From an uncultured Prevotellaceae bacterium (GTDB taxonomy: Bacteria; Bacteroidota; Bacteroidia; Bacteroidales; Bacteroidaceae): a DNA stretch of 49,457 nucleotides. Every line of letters starts with the position of its first letter. Position 1 is the first letter of the stretch. This document shows positions 10,059-16,882 of this stretch, one piece after another. The stretch covers positions 1 to 49,457 of the forward strand of contig CACWOS010000017.1 in assembly GCA_902762565.1 (NCBI GenBank), read 5' to 3'. The notes beneath the pieces were generated by a model. The model did not search any database. It worked only from the letters and a program-made list of their open reading frames with translations, and was not told the origin of the DNA. The position numbers and the translations under genes are program-made.

Positions 10059-10066
10059 CAAAATTA
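10059..10066 (-). promoter_or_regulatory. -7 element of the AI-2E permease gene
   Basis: Read on the - strand as TAATTTTG, matching the Bacteroidota TAnnTTTG element, 8 nt before the ATG at 10050. No clear -33 TTTG at the usual spacing. Confidence 0.6.
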
Positions 10067-10140
10067 ATAAAAAAAGGAACAAAATGACACTAAAATGCCA
10101 AGAAAAACGCAAAAAGGGTGAAAATATTGATGATTTTGTG

Positions 10141-10148
10141 TACTTTTG
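10141..10148 (+). promoter_or_regulatory. -7 element of trmO
   Basis: TACTTTTG followed by CATC and then the ATG at 10153. A start site about four bases after the element would place +1 on the A of the start codon, giving a leaderless transcript. Confidence 0.65.
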
Positions 10149-10152
10149 CATC

Positions 10153-10818
10153 ATGAACATCGAACCAATAGCTTTTTTCCGTTCTCCGCTGACGTCCAAA
10201 TTCGGCGTTCCACGTCAGAGCGGCATCGTGTCGGCGTTGCGCGGCACGATAGAGTTCGTTGCCAAATATGCACAGCCCGAAGCGTTGCGCGGACTGGAGG
10301 CTTACGACTATCTGTGGCTCGTTTGGGGTTTCTCTGAGAATGTTGAGGCCGAGAAGCATCCGACCGTACGCCCGCCCCTTCTAGGTGGCAACGAGCGCAT
10401 GGGCGTGTGGGCCACGCGCTCGCCGTTCCGTCCTAACAACCTAGGACTCTCGTCCGTTCGTATTGCCAAGATTCATGCGGATGTGCCTTGTGTCGAGGTG
10501 TTGGGGGCCGACCTCATGGACGGCACACCCATTTACGACATCAAGCCTTACTTGCCGTATGCCGATAGTCATCCCGATGCCCGCGGTGGTTTTACGGACG
10601 ACCACACGTGGCAGTGTTTGCAGGTGGAAATCAGCGACGAGCATGCCGCCTTGTTCGATGCCGCCGAATTGTCGGTGTTAAAAGAAGTGTTGTCGCTCGA
10701 CCCCCGTCCGCACTACCACGACGACGCTTCCCGCGAGTACGGCATGCCGTTCAAAGGCCGTGACGTCCGTTTCCGCGTAGAAAACGGCGTGCTTCATGTC
10801 ACTTCCATTGAATGTTGA
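10153..10818 (+). CDS. trmO: tRNA (t6A37) N6-methyltransferase TrmO/TsaA
   Basis: SAM-dependent methyltransferase of the TrmO (VirR/YaeB) family, which N-methylates t6A37 in threonine-decoding tRNA. The family hallmark is clear: ATRSPFRPNNLGLSSVRI, followed by DLMDGTPIYDIKPYLPYADS. The beta-barrel core and the C-terminal domain (DPRPHYHDD…REYGMPF) are complete at 221 residues. The frame is open further upstream to 10042, but I chose the ATG at 10153 because the family starts with IEPIAFFRSP and the promoter sits four bases before it. The 3' end overlaps the convergent DUF4230 gene by 20 bp. Confidence 0.95.
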   Translation: MNIEPIAFFRSPLTSKFGVPRQSGIVSALRGTIEFVAKYAQPEALRGLEAYDYLWLVWGFSENVEAEKHPTVRPPLLGGNERMGVWATRSPFRPNNLGLSSVRIAKIHADVPCVEVLGADLMDGTPIYDIKPYLPYADSHPDARGGFTDDHTWQCLQVEISDEHAALFDAAELSVLKEVLSLDPRPHYHDDASREYGMPFKGRDVRFRVENGVLHVTSIEC

Positions 10819-11404
10819 CGTGCATGAATCCCATGCTTTGCATGACGCGCTTCATCTGGGTCTCACCGTTCTTGCGTGCCGTTTCAATGTTCTGCGGTGT
10901 CATGCTATAGCGAAGCATGCGCTGTTGAGCCCTGCGGTAGAGCGTCTCTCGGTCTGTAGGCTTCCAACGTCCGCTCTCATGGAAACTTTTGGTTCGTGCC
11001 TCGTCGATGAAGTTCTTGTCTAGCAATGTCGGGCGTGGCAGCCACATCGTGATGCTGTCGCCCTGAACGGTTATCCACGTGGAATCCATTTTCTGCATGT
11101 CTATGCCCAGACGTACCGTTCCGTAATAGATACGTGCCAAGTGGTCGTCGCGGAACAGCCCCTTGCGCGTCGTGTCCACTAGCTCCTCGTTGCTGATGCT
11201 TAGGAATTCCCATTGCCCGATGGCGCGGATGCTCTCTATTTGCTCTGGTGTGATGTCGATGGTCTGATCGGCCTCAATGCTCACTTCGGTCTGTTGCACG
11301 CCACGAATGAGCCACCACACGACAACGATGCCGATGACGACGCCTGCCGCAATCAGCATCAATTTGTTTTTTCCTATCTTATTGATCATCTTGTTCATGC
11401 TCAA
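10799..11404 (-). CDS. DUF4230 family membrane protein
   Basis: 201-residue protein with one N-terminal membrane helix (LMLIAAGVVIGIVVVWWLI) and a soluble domain matching the DUF4230 pattern: an early beta segment (GQWEFLSISNEELVDT), a central …ITMWLPRPTLLDKNFIDEA and a helical C-terminus. Function is unknown. It is the second of two adjacent DUF4230 genes, 10 bp after its paralogue, and is probably in the same operon. The two differ in anchoring: this one has a transmembrane helix and the other a lipobox. Its 3' end overlaps trmO by 20 bp. Confidence 0.8.
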   Translation of the reverse strand: MSMNKMINKIGKNKLMLIAAGVVIGIVVVWWLIRGVQQTEVSIEADQTIDITPEQIESIRAIGQWEFLSISNEELVDTTRKGLFRDDHLARIYYGTVRLGIDMQKMDSTWITVQGDSITMWLPRPTLLDKNFIDEARTKSFHESGRWKPTDRETLYRRAQQRMLRYSMTPQNIETARKNGETQMKRVMQSMGFMHVNIQWK

Positions 11405-11414
11405 CGTTTAATGA

Positions 11415-12101
11415 TTAGCGCTCCACGGCTCGTTTGATAATATCGTTCATCGTCAGGTTCTTGCGGAAGGCAACGGTGATGTTTTCCTCCCGATAGCCCA
11501 TCTGCGCAATCATCGGCACCAGCACGCGCGCTGCGTTCGCCTGTGCTGTCTCTACGATGTTCATTTGTGGAATACTGTTGATGATAGACTGCCTGCCTTG
11601 TTGCTCATAGTTGCTTAACTCGCTGTCGCTGAAGTGCGCACGGACGATGCCGACATACTCTTTCACCTCCTTTTGGTTGATTTTCGAGCTGGTCAGCACC
11701 ACCTGTGGGTCGGGCAATAAAATGGTAATCTTGTCGCCGTCGCGCTCAATGCTCCGTTCGTCAAACTCGCTGAAGTCGATGTATGCTTTCAGCGTAGCAT
11801 CCATCGGAATGGCTATTTTACGGTCGCCCAAGGGCAATGGTATGTTGAACTGTTTGCTCATCAGGTTGCCCTTCAGCCTCACCACATCGTCGTGCGTCAC
11901 AATCTTGTGCACCTTCACCTCCGTCGTGTACAACCGTGAGCACTGCTGAATCTCCATGACCAGCTGTGGAATCGTGTCAATGACGACGGGCTCCACCGAC
12001 TTTTCGGGTTCCGCCTTGTGTCCGCAGGCAGTCATCATCAGTGCAACAGCCAGCACAACGACGCTGACAAAACGATAGTATATCATCTTTTTTTCTGTCA
12101 T
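11415..12101 (-). CDS. DUF4230 family lipoprotein
   Basis: 228-residue protein whose signal sequence ends in a lipobox (MMTAC). The mature part carries the DUF4230 layout: VKVHKIVTHDD, the basic strand DRKIAIPMDATLKAYIDFSEF and KITILLPDPQVVLTSSKI. These parallel the ITMWLPRPTLLDK region of the following gene. Together they look like a duplicated pair that may work as two envelope-facing subunits; this is inference. The promoter is superimposed on that of the divergent DUF4738 gene. The start codon is 8 nt after the -7 element. Confidence 0.8.
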   Translation of the reverse strand: MTEKKMIYYRFVSVVVLAVALMMTACGHKAEPEKSVEPVVIDTIPQLVMEIQQCSRLYTTEVKVHKIVTHDDVVRLKGNLMSKQFNIPLPLGDRKIAIPMDATLKAYIDFSEFDERSIERDGDKITILLPDPQVVLTSSKINQKEVKEYVGIVRAHFSDSELSNYEQQGRQSIINSIPQMNIVETAQANAARVLVPMIAQMGYREENITVAFRKNLTMNDIIKRAVER

Positions 12102-12104
12102 AAC

Positions 12105-12142
12105 GCTTGCAAAGTTACGAAATATTTCTTACCTTTGCAAGC
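12105..12142. promoter_or_regulatory. Superimposed divergent promoters on an inverted repeat
   Basis: Arms GCTTGCAAAG (12105-12114) and CTTTGCAAGC (12133-12142) are perfect inverted repeats. On + the elements are CTTG (12106-12109)-N20-TACCTTTG (12130-12137). On - they are CTTG (12141-12138)-N20-TAACTTTG (12117-12110). Each arm therefore gives the -7 core of one promoter and the -33 of the other. Confidence 0.7.
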
Positions 12143-12154
12143 AATAAACTAAAA

Positions 12155-12736
12155 ATGAATCTGGAAATGACAAAAAGTTTATTCATATTGCTGACCGCAG
12201 GCGCGCTATTGTCGTTGACGTCTTGTGGAGAAAAGAAGAAGAGTTCGGACATCATTACCCAGCGTGTTGAGAAGGTCACCCCTCGTGCCCCTGAGCGCAT
12301 GCAGGAATACGATGACAGCCGCGATATAGCGTGGATTGGCAAGCAGTACAAGGTGAACGTCCACCGCCACCCCGCCGACTCGCTGCCGATGGTGAAGGAC
12401 GAGACGGGTCAGAAGTTTGTTGATAATGTCATTTCTGTCAAGGTGCTTCGTGCCGACGGCAGTCAGTTCTTCGCTCGTACGTTCAAGAAGTCCGACTTCC
12501 TGTCGTATCTGGACGACGACTACATCAAGACGGGCATTCTGGAAGGCTTGGTGTTCGACAAGGCCGAAGGCGACTTCTTGGAGTTTGCCGCCAGTGTCAG
12601 CCATCCCAATTCCGACGAATATATTCCTTTGGTTGTCCGCTTGTCGCGTATGGGACAGATAACTATTCAGCGTGACACGCAGATGGATACCACTGGTGAA
12701 ACGCCTGAGCAAGAGCCGTCATCCGAGGAAATGTAA
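12155..12736 (+). CDS. DUF4738-like lipoprotein
   Basis: Small lipoprotein of about 193 residues: signal peptide LFILLTAGALLSLTSC with lipobox Cys, then a lysine-rich linker and a domain resembling the Bacteroidota DUF4738 family (for example WIGKQYKVNVHRHPAD, DNVISVKVLRADGS). Function unknown. Start chosen at 12155 (12167 is an alternative) because the divergent promoter's -7 element ends at 12137, so a more upstream start would precede the transcript. The 3' end overlaps the convergent HAD phosphatase gene by 74 bp, an unusually long coding overlap. The last residues (PEQEPSSEEM) are low-complexity and acidic. Confidence 0.75.
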   Translation: MNLEMTKSLFILLTAGALLSLTSCGEKKKSSDIITQRVEKVTPRAPERMQEYDDSRDIAWIGKQYKVNVHRHPADSLPMVKDETGQKFVDNVISVKVLRADGSQFFARTFKKSDFLSYLDDDYIKTGILEGLVFDKAEGDFLEFAASVSHPNSDEYIPLVVRLSRMGQITIQRDTQMDTTGETPEQEPSSEEM

Positions 12737-13406
12737 GGCAGGCACCTTCGTTTTGCAGCATCTCGTCGGGTAGGGGACCCGTATTCACAGCTATGGTGAA
12801 GCAACGGGCGGCTACGGCGGCTCGCACGCCCAGTGGCGCGTTCTCTACGACTATGCTCTCCCACGGTTCTACGCCGCATTTCTGCATGCCGATGAGATAG
12901 GGCTCCGGATTGGGCTTGCCGTGCTTCACGTCAAAGGCCGTCACTATCAGTTCTTCACGCAGCAGTCCCTCGAAATCTATCAGTAGCTTGTCTAACAGCG
13001 CGTGCTGTGCGCTGCCTGTCACCACGCAAATCTTCCAGCCGTTCTCCTTGATATACTGCATCAGCGTTTTGATGCCGGGCATGACTTTTGCTGGTGTCAG
13101 CTGGCATTGACGCGCAAACAGTTCAGCCTTGTGGGCATACATCTTGCTGGCTTCCTCGTCAGTCAGCTCACGGTTCCACTGTGCCCGTGCCAGCGTCTTG
13201 ATGGTCTCCACGCCTCGCATGCCTTCGTATTGGTAGGCACCCTCGTAAGGCATGTCCAATCCAAAGTCTGCCATGGAGTCGTGCCACGACGTCGAGTGGT
13301 TCGGCATCGAGTCGTAGATGACGCCGTCCATATCGAAAAGCACGGCTTTCGGGCTGAACTGCCCAAAGCCGTGTCTTTCTAAGTATTGCTTTATTGCTTG
13401 GTTCAT
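12663..13406 (-). CDS. HAD family phosphatase (beta-phosphoglucomutase-like)
   Basis: 247-residue haloacid dehalogenase-superfamily hydrolase. Motif I is DMDGVIYDS (nucleophile Asp and acid/base Asp), motif II VTGS, motif III lysine in KHGKPNPEPYL, and motif IV VVENAPLGV, with Glu-Asn where many relatives have Glu-Asp. An alpha-helical cap lies between motifs I and II, as in beta-phosphoglucomutase and related sugar phosphatases. The substrate cannot be read. It follows pgi after 35 bp of 9-bp repeats, so a role next to hexose phosphate metabolism is plausible. The last 24 codons are antisense to the DUF4738 gene. Confidence 0.9.
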   Translation of the reverse strand: MNQAIKQYLERHGFGQFSPKAVLFDMDGVIYDSMPNHSTSWHDSMADFGLDMPYEGAYQYEGMRGVETIKTLARAQWNRELTDEEASKMYAHKAELFARQCQLTPAKVMPGIKTLMQYIKENGWKICVVTGSAQHALLDKLLIDFEGLLREELIVTAFDVKHGKPNPEPYLIGMQKCGVEPWESIVVENAPLGVRAAVAARCFTIAVNTGPLPDEMLQNEGACLTFPRMTALAQAFHQWYPSACHAE

Positions 13407-13409
13407 TTT

Positions 13410-13445
13410 CTAGTTGTACTAGTCATACTAGTTCTACTAGTTTAG
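13410..13445. repeat. 9-bp tandem repeat between pgi and HAD gene
   Basis: Four units CTAGTTGTA, CTAGTCATA, CTAGTTCTA, CTAGTTTAG fill the spacer between the pgi stop and the HAD start. The 7-bp family elsewhere has a different period but the same kind of location. Confidence 0.85.
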
Positions 13446-14797
13446 CCTTCCTTAGCCAAGCGTGCCTTGATGGCCTTGCTGTCCTCTTCGTATCCGGGCT
13501 TGTCGAGCAGGGCAAACATGTTCTTCTTGTAAGCCTCCACGCCAGGCTGGTTGAATGGGTTCACGCCCAGCACGTTACCGCTGATGCCGCAGCCAATCTC
13601 GAAGAAGTAGATGAGCTGTCCGATGTAGTACTCGTTCAGCTTAGGCACGCTGATGCGGATGTTGGGCACACCGCCGTCCACGTGAGCCAGACGAGTGCCG
13701 AGTTCTGCCATCTTGTTCACCTCGTCTACGCGCTTGCCTGCCAGGAAGTTCAGACCGTCCAGGTTCTCTTCGTCCTCGGGGAACAGCAGCTTCTTCTCGG
13801 GCTCCTCAATCGAGATGACCGTCTCGAAGATGGTGCGCTCGCCGTCCTGAATCCACTGACCCATTGAGTGCAGGTCGGTGGTGAAGTCTACCGATGCGGG
13901 GAAGATACCCTTCTTGTCCTTACCTTCCGACTCGCCATACAGCTGCTTCCACCACTCGCTGACGAAGTGCAGCTTGGGTTGGTAGTTCACCATGATTTCA
14001 ATCTTCTTGCCTTTGCCATAGAGGGCGTTACGCACGGCAGCATACTGCGCAGCGGGGTTCTCCTCGAAAGGTACGTCCTTGCCGCAAGCCTTCTCCATAT
14101 CCTGAGCACCGCCTACCAGCGCCTTAATTTCGAAACCAGCGCAGGCAATGGGCAGCAGACCTACTGGTGTCAGCACCGAGAAGCGTCCGCCCACGTTGTC
14201 GGGAATGATGAAGCTCTTGTAGCCTTCCTTGTCGGCACACGTACGGGCAGCACCGCGCTTAGCATCCGTCACAGCCACGATCACCTTCTTGGCCTCTTCC
14301 TTACCGCGCTGAGCCTCGCACTGCTTCTTCAGCAGACGGAAAGTCAGGGCGGTCTCCGTTGTCGTACCAGACTTCGAAATGTTGATGACGCCAAACTTCT
14401 TGCCCTTCAGATATTCTGTCAACTCGAACAGGTAGTCCTCACCGATGTTGTTGCCGGCAAAGAGAATGGTGGGATTCTTCTTGTCCTGAATCAGCCAGCC
14501 AAACGAGTTGCTTAGTGCCTCAATGACGGCACGCGCACCCAGATACGAGCCACCGATACCAGCTACGACCACGGCCTCGCAGTTGTCGCACAGCACCTTT
14601 GCCGTTGCCTCAATCTCGTCGAGGAATGCGGGTGTTATCTCTGTGGGCAGATGCAGCCAGCCTAAGAAGTCGTTACCAGGGCAAGTACCATTCTCCAGGG
14701 CCTCTTGTGCGGCCTTAACCTTCGGCTCAAAAGCCTTCACTGCGCCAGCCTCCAAGAAGCACGCAGCCTTTGTGATGTCAAGTTTGATGTTGTTCAT
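13442..14797 (-). CDS. pgi: Glucose-6-phosphate isomerase
   Basis: Cytoplasmic phosphoglucose isomerase of 451 residues, interconverting glucose-6-phosphate and fructose-6-phosphate. The short length matches the Bacteroidota/Firmicutes type. Visible signatures are [19 protein letters not shown] (phosphate binding), [15 protein letters not shown] and [18 protein letters not shown]-terminal [10 protein letters not shown] segment carries the conserved lysine. It has its own promoter (TTTG-N19-TATCTTTG) and a 40-nt leader ending in AAGGTAATATG. It is downstream of lysS-gpsA on the same strand and probably forms a two-gene unit with the HAD phosphatase. Confidence 0.97.
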   Translation of the reverse strand: MNNIKLDITKAACFLEAGAVKAFEPKVKAAQEALENGTCPGNDFLGWLHLPTEITPAFLDEIEATAKVLCDNCEAVVVAGIGGSYLGARAVIEALSNSFGWLIQDKKNPTILFAGNNIGEDYLFELTEYLKGKKFGVINISKSGTTTETALTFRLLKKQCEAQRGKEEAKKVIVAVTDAKRGAARTCADKEGYKSFIIPDNVGGRFSVLTPVGLLPIACAGFEIKALVGGAQDMEKACGKDVPFEENPAAQYAAVRNALYGKGKKIEIMVNYQPKLHFVSEWWKQLYGESEGKDKKGIFPASVDFTTDLHSMGQWIQDGERTIFETVISIEEPEKKLLFPEDEENLDGLNFLAGKRVDEVNKMAELGTRLAHVDGGVPNIRISVPKLNEYYIGQLIYFFEIGCGISGNVLGVNPFNQPGVEAYKKNMFALLDKPGYEEDSKAIKARLAKEG

Positions 14798-14837
14798 ATT
14801 ACCTTATTGAATTTAGTAGTAAATTGGAATTTGCCCA

Positions 14838-14868
14838 CAAAGATACGAAAAAACGCGTAAAGCGCAAA
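14838..14868 (-). promoter_or_regulatory. pgi promoter
   Basis: On the - strand TTTG (14868-14865), 19 bp, then TATCTTTG (14845-14838). Both elements and the spacing match the Bacteroidota consensus. Confidence 0.75.
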
Positions 14869-14970
14869 GAAAAAACCGTTTTTCTTTCTCTTCTCGTGAA
14901 AGTTTTTCGGCTGTGAACCCATAAATGATGTAAAAAACAGTGGTGGGTGTTTCAAATGTTCATAAATAAC

Positions 14971-15042
14971 AAGAAGCAGCATCTTTGTAAATACAAAGGT
15001 GCTGCCCCATACAGCTACAGTGACAAACGCCACAAAGTAGCC
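14971..15042 (-). pseudogene. Relic of an EamA/DMT permease N-terminus
   Basis: Read on the - strand, about 24 codons give GYFVAFVTVAVWGSTFVFTK and MLLL. This is very like the first helix of EamA/drug-metabolite permeases (…TVxxWGTTFxSTKxLL). A TGA codon directly precedes it, no ATG starts it, and downstream the frame turns into unrelated A/T-rich codons. It begins 8 bp after the stop of the unknown lipoprotein. I read it as the remnant of a deleted permease gene. Chance resemblance cannot be excluded because it is short and also forms a hairpin. Confidence 0.4.
14976..15005. terminator. Hairpin after the lipoprotein gene
   Basis: Fourteen-bp stem GCAGCATCTTTGTA / TACAAAGGTGCTGC with one wobble and a two-base loop. 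On the - strand it is followed by TTCTTGTTATTT, so it could end the lysS-gpsA-lipoprotein transcript before the separate pgi promoter. The same bases encode the EamA-like relic. Confidence 0.6.
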
Positions 15043-15049
15043 TCAATAT

Positions 15050-15814
15050 TTATTTCTCTTCTCTGGCAAACTTGGCAATCTTTGTCACCACCTCTAGTAT
15101 CTTTTTGTCGAAGGCTTTTTCGGCAGAGCGGGTTGAGTCGCGCACTGCTTTATATGTGTCGTCTTCTACGGTAGTGATGACAATCTTCTGGGCCTTGTCC
15201 AAGAGTGTTGCATTCCACGGAGTAAGCTGCAGGTTCACTGTCACCAGCCCTTTAGTACCTGCCAGATGAGCATCTTTGCGGTCTACGTCTGTCGAATACT
15301 TCTCTTTCTTGACAGTGCATAAGCCTTTGCTGTCGTCGGCAAATAGCACACGCAGATGGCTGAAGCGGAAACCGTCTTTGTTGTCACTGCTCCAAGTATC
15401 CTGAGTACTTTCCACCTCTGCCACCAGCTGTAGCTTGTCGTGATCAGACTTTTCTGCATCCAACTTGAAAGGTGTAACTACCTTCAAGGGTACGTTGGCA
15501 GCGACTTCTGTAGGCAACTCCTTGTCTTTCAACTCTGCAAGTGCTTCGTCGATGGCAGCATTCGACAATGAGTCGATTTGTTTGATTTTGGCAGGGAAGT
15601 CTTTCACCTGCTCGGCATTCTCTGCAGCAAGCAGGGTTTCAAACAGTTCCACGCCCTGAGCGCCATATTCTGCGGCCACCTTGGTCACATCGCCTAAAAT
15701 ACCATTACCACTCGCATCAGTGGCACTACCACCACCGCTACAACTGTTAAACACCAGGCCTGTGAAGGCCGCCATTGCCACTAGGGCAGTCATTTTTCTC
15801 ATTGTTTTCTTCAT
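15050..15814 (-). CDS. Lipoprotein of unknown function
   Basis: 254 residues. A signal peptide (MTALVAMAAFTGLVFNSC) ends in a lipobox-like FNSC followed by a G/S-rich linker, so it is probably lipid-anchored. The mature region has a helical part rich in Ala and Glu (VAAEYGAQGVELFETLLAAENAEQ), a beta-rich middle (LPTEVAANVPLKVVTPFKL) and a basic helical C-terminus. I do not recognise a family. It sits 36 bp after gpsA on the same strand and before pgi. With the permease relic it separates genes that would otherwise be adjacent, suggesting a later insertion; this is inference. Confidence 0.75.
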   Translation of the reverse strand: MKKTMRKMTALVAMAAFTGLVFNSCSGGGSATDASGNGILGDVTKVAAEYGAQGVELFETLLAAENAEQVKDFPAKIKQIDSLSNAAIDEALAELKDKELPTEVAANVPLKVVTPFKLDAEKSDHDKLQLVAEVESTQDTWSSDNKDGFRFSHLRVLFADDSKGLCTVKKEKYSTDVDRKDAHLAGTKGLVTVNLQLTPWNATLLDKAQKIVITTVEDDTYKAVRDSTRSAEKAFDKKILEVVTKIAKFAREEK

Positions 15815-15850
15815 TGTCCTAATGTTTTTGTATTGTGAATAAAAAAGGAG

Positions 15851-16846
15851 TTAACGGAACGAATCGGTGAGCAGCTTGATTTCAATCTGCGGCGAGATGC
15901 GCTCGTAAAGAATGTTATAGACGGCGTCGAGGATAGGCATGTTGACATGGCAGTGGCGGTTGATTTCCTTCATACACTTGGTGCCGAAATAGCCCTCGGC
16001 AATCATCTCCATCTCAATCTGGGCGCTCTTGACGCTGTAGCCCTTGCCAATCATCGTTCCGAAGGTGCGGTTGCGCGAGAAATTCGAGTAGCCTGTCACC
16101 AGAAGGTCGCCCATATACACGGAGTCTGCAATGTTGCGCTCCAAGGGGTGGATAACTTTCAGGAAACGTGCCATCTCCTGTACAGCATTAGCCATGAGGA
16201 CGGCTTGGAAGTTGTCGCCGAACTTCAGACCATTGCAGATGCCGGCGGCAATGGCGTAGACGTTCTTTAAAACCGAGGAATACTCAATGCCGATGACGTC
16301 GGTAGAGGTCTTGGTTTTGATGAACGAACTGCTGAGAATGTCGGCAAAGGCCTGTGCCTTGTCACGGTCAGCACAACCGATAGTAAGATAGCTGAGACGT
16401 TCCAAAGCGACCTCCTCGGCATGTGAGGGACCTCCGATGCAGGCGAGATTTTCGTAGGGCACATCGTAGACCTGATGGAAATATTCGGAGCATACGAGGT
16501 TTTCGTCGGGCACGATACCCTTGATGGCGGTGACGATGTATTTGTCGCGCAGGCGAACCTTCAGTTTCTTGAGATGACTCTTGAGGTATGGCGAAGGCGT
16601 GACGAACACCAGCGTGTCGTACTGCTCGGCAATCTTGTTGAGGTCGCTGGAGAAGAATATCTCGTCGGTATCGAAGCGCACGCTCTGCAGGTAGGCGGGG
16701 TTGTGGCCCAGACGACGGAAATCATCGATGCGGTCGTCGCGGCGCATATACCAGCCGATGTGGTGAGTCTTGCCCACCACTATCTTGGCTATGGCCGTTG
16801 CCCACGAGCCGCCACCGATAATCGCTATTCTACCACAGTCGTACAT
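15851..16846 (-). CDS. gpsA: Glycerol-3-phosphate dehydrogenase (NAD(P)+)
   Basis: Cytoplasmic enzyme reducing dihydroxyacetone phosphate to sn-glycerol-3-phosphate for phospholipid synthesis. The Rossmann start is IAIIGGGSWATAIAK. Also visible are TAIKGIVPDENL, the catalytic-lysine segment SSVLKNVYAIAAGICNGLKFGDN and the substrate loop SRNRTFG. I set the start at the ATG at 16846 (331 residues). The frame can be extended to a TTG at 16861, but those codons lie in the heptamer repeat filling the lysS-gpsA spacer and are absent from the family pattern. Probably in an operon with lysS. Confidence 0.95.
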   Translation of the reverse strand: MYDCGRIAIIGGGSWATAIAKIVVGKTHHIGWYMRRDDRIDDFRRLGHNPAYLQSVRFDTDEIFFSSDLNKIAEQYDTLVFVTPSPYLKSHLKKLKVRLRDKYIVTAIKGIVPDENLVCSEYFHQVYDVPYENLACIGGPSHAEEVALERLSYLTIGCADRDKAQAFADILSSSFIKTKTSTDVIGIEYSSVLKNVYAIAAGICNGLKFGDNFQAVLMANAVQEMARFLKVIHPLERNIADSVYMGDLLVTGYSNFSRNRTFGTMIGKGYSVKSAQIEMEMIAEGYFGTKCMKEINRHCHVNMPILDAVYNILYERISPQIEIKLLTDSFR

Positions 16847-16852
16847 ATTCCA

Positions 16853-16880
16853 AATTGACAATTGACAATTGAAAATTGAA
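16853..16880. repeat. Heptamer repeat between lysS and gpsA
   Basis: AATTGAC AATTGAC AATTGAA AATTGAA, exactly four 7-bp units. They form almost the entire 36-bp spacer and thus the intercistronic ribosome-loading region of gpsA. Confidence 0.9.
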
Positions 16881-16882
16881 AT

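Noticed and set aside
13868-14515. Open frame of 215 codons on + within pgi
   Set aside because: Antisense shadow of a strongly conserved gene; no recognisable protein.
14794-15033. 79-codon frame between pgi and the lipoprotein as a working gene
   Set aside because: Only its first 20 or so codons look like protein (EamA-like). It starts with GTG directly after a stop-containing stretch and the remainder is A/T-rich noise. Kept as a relic, not a gene.
16847-16861. Extended gpsA start at a TTG
   Set aside because: The extra five codons lie at the edge of the heptamer repeat and precede the normal family start at the ATG at 16846.
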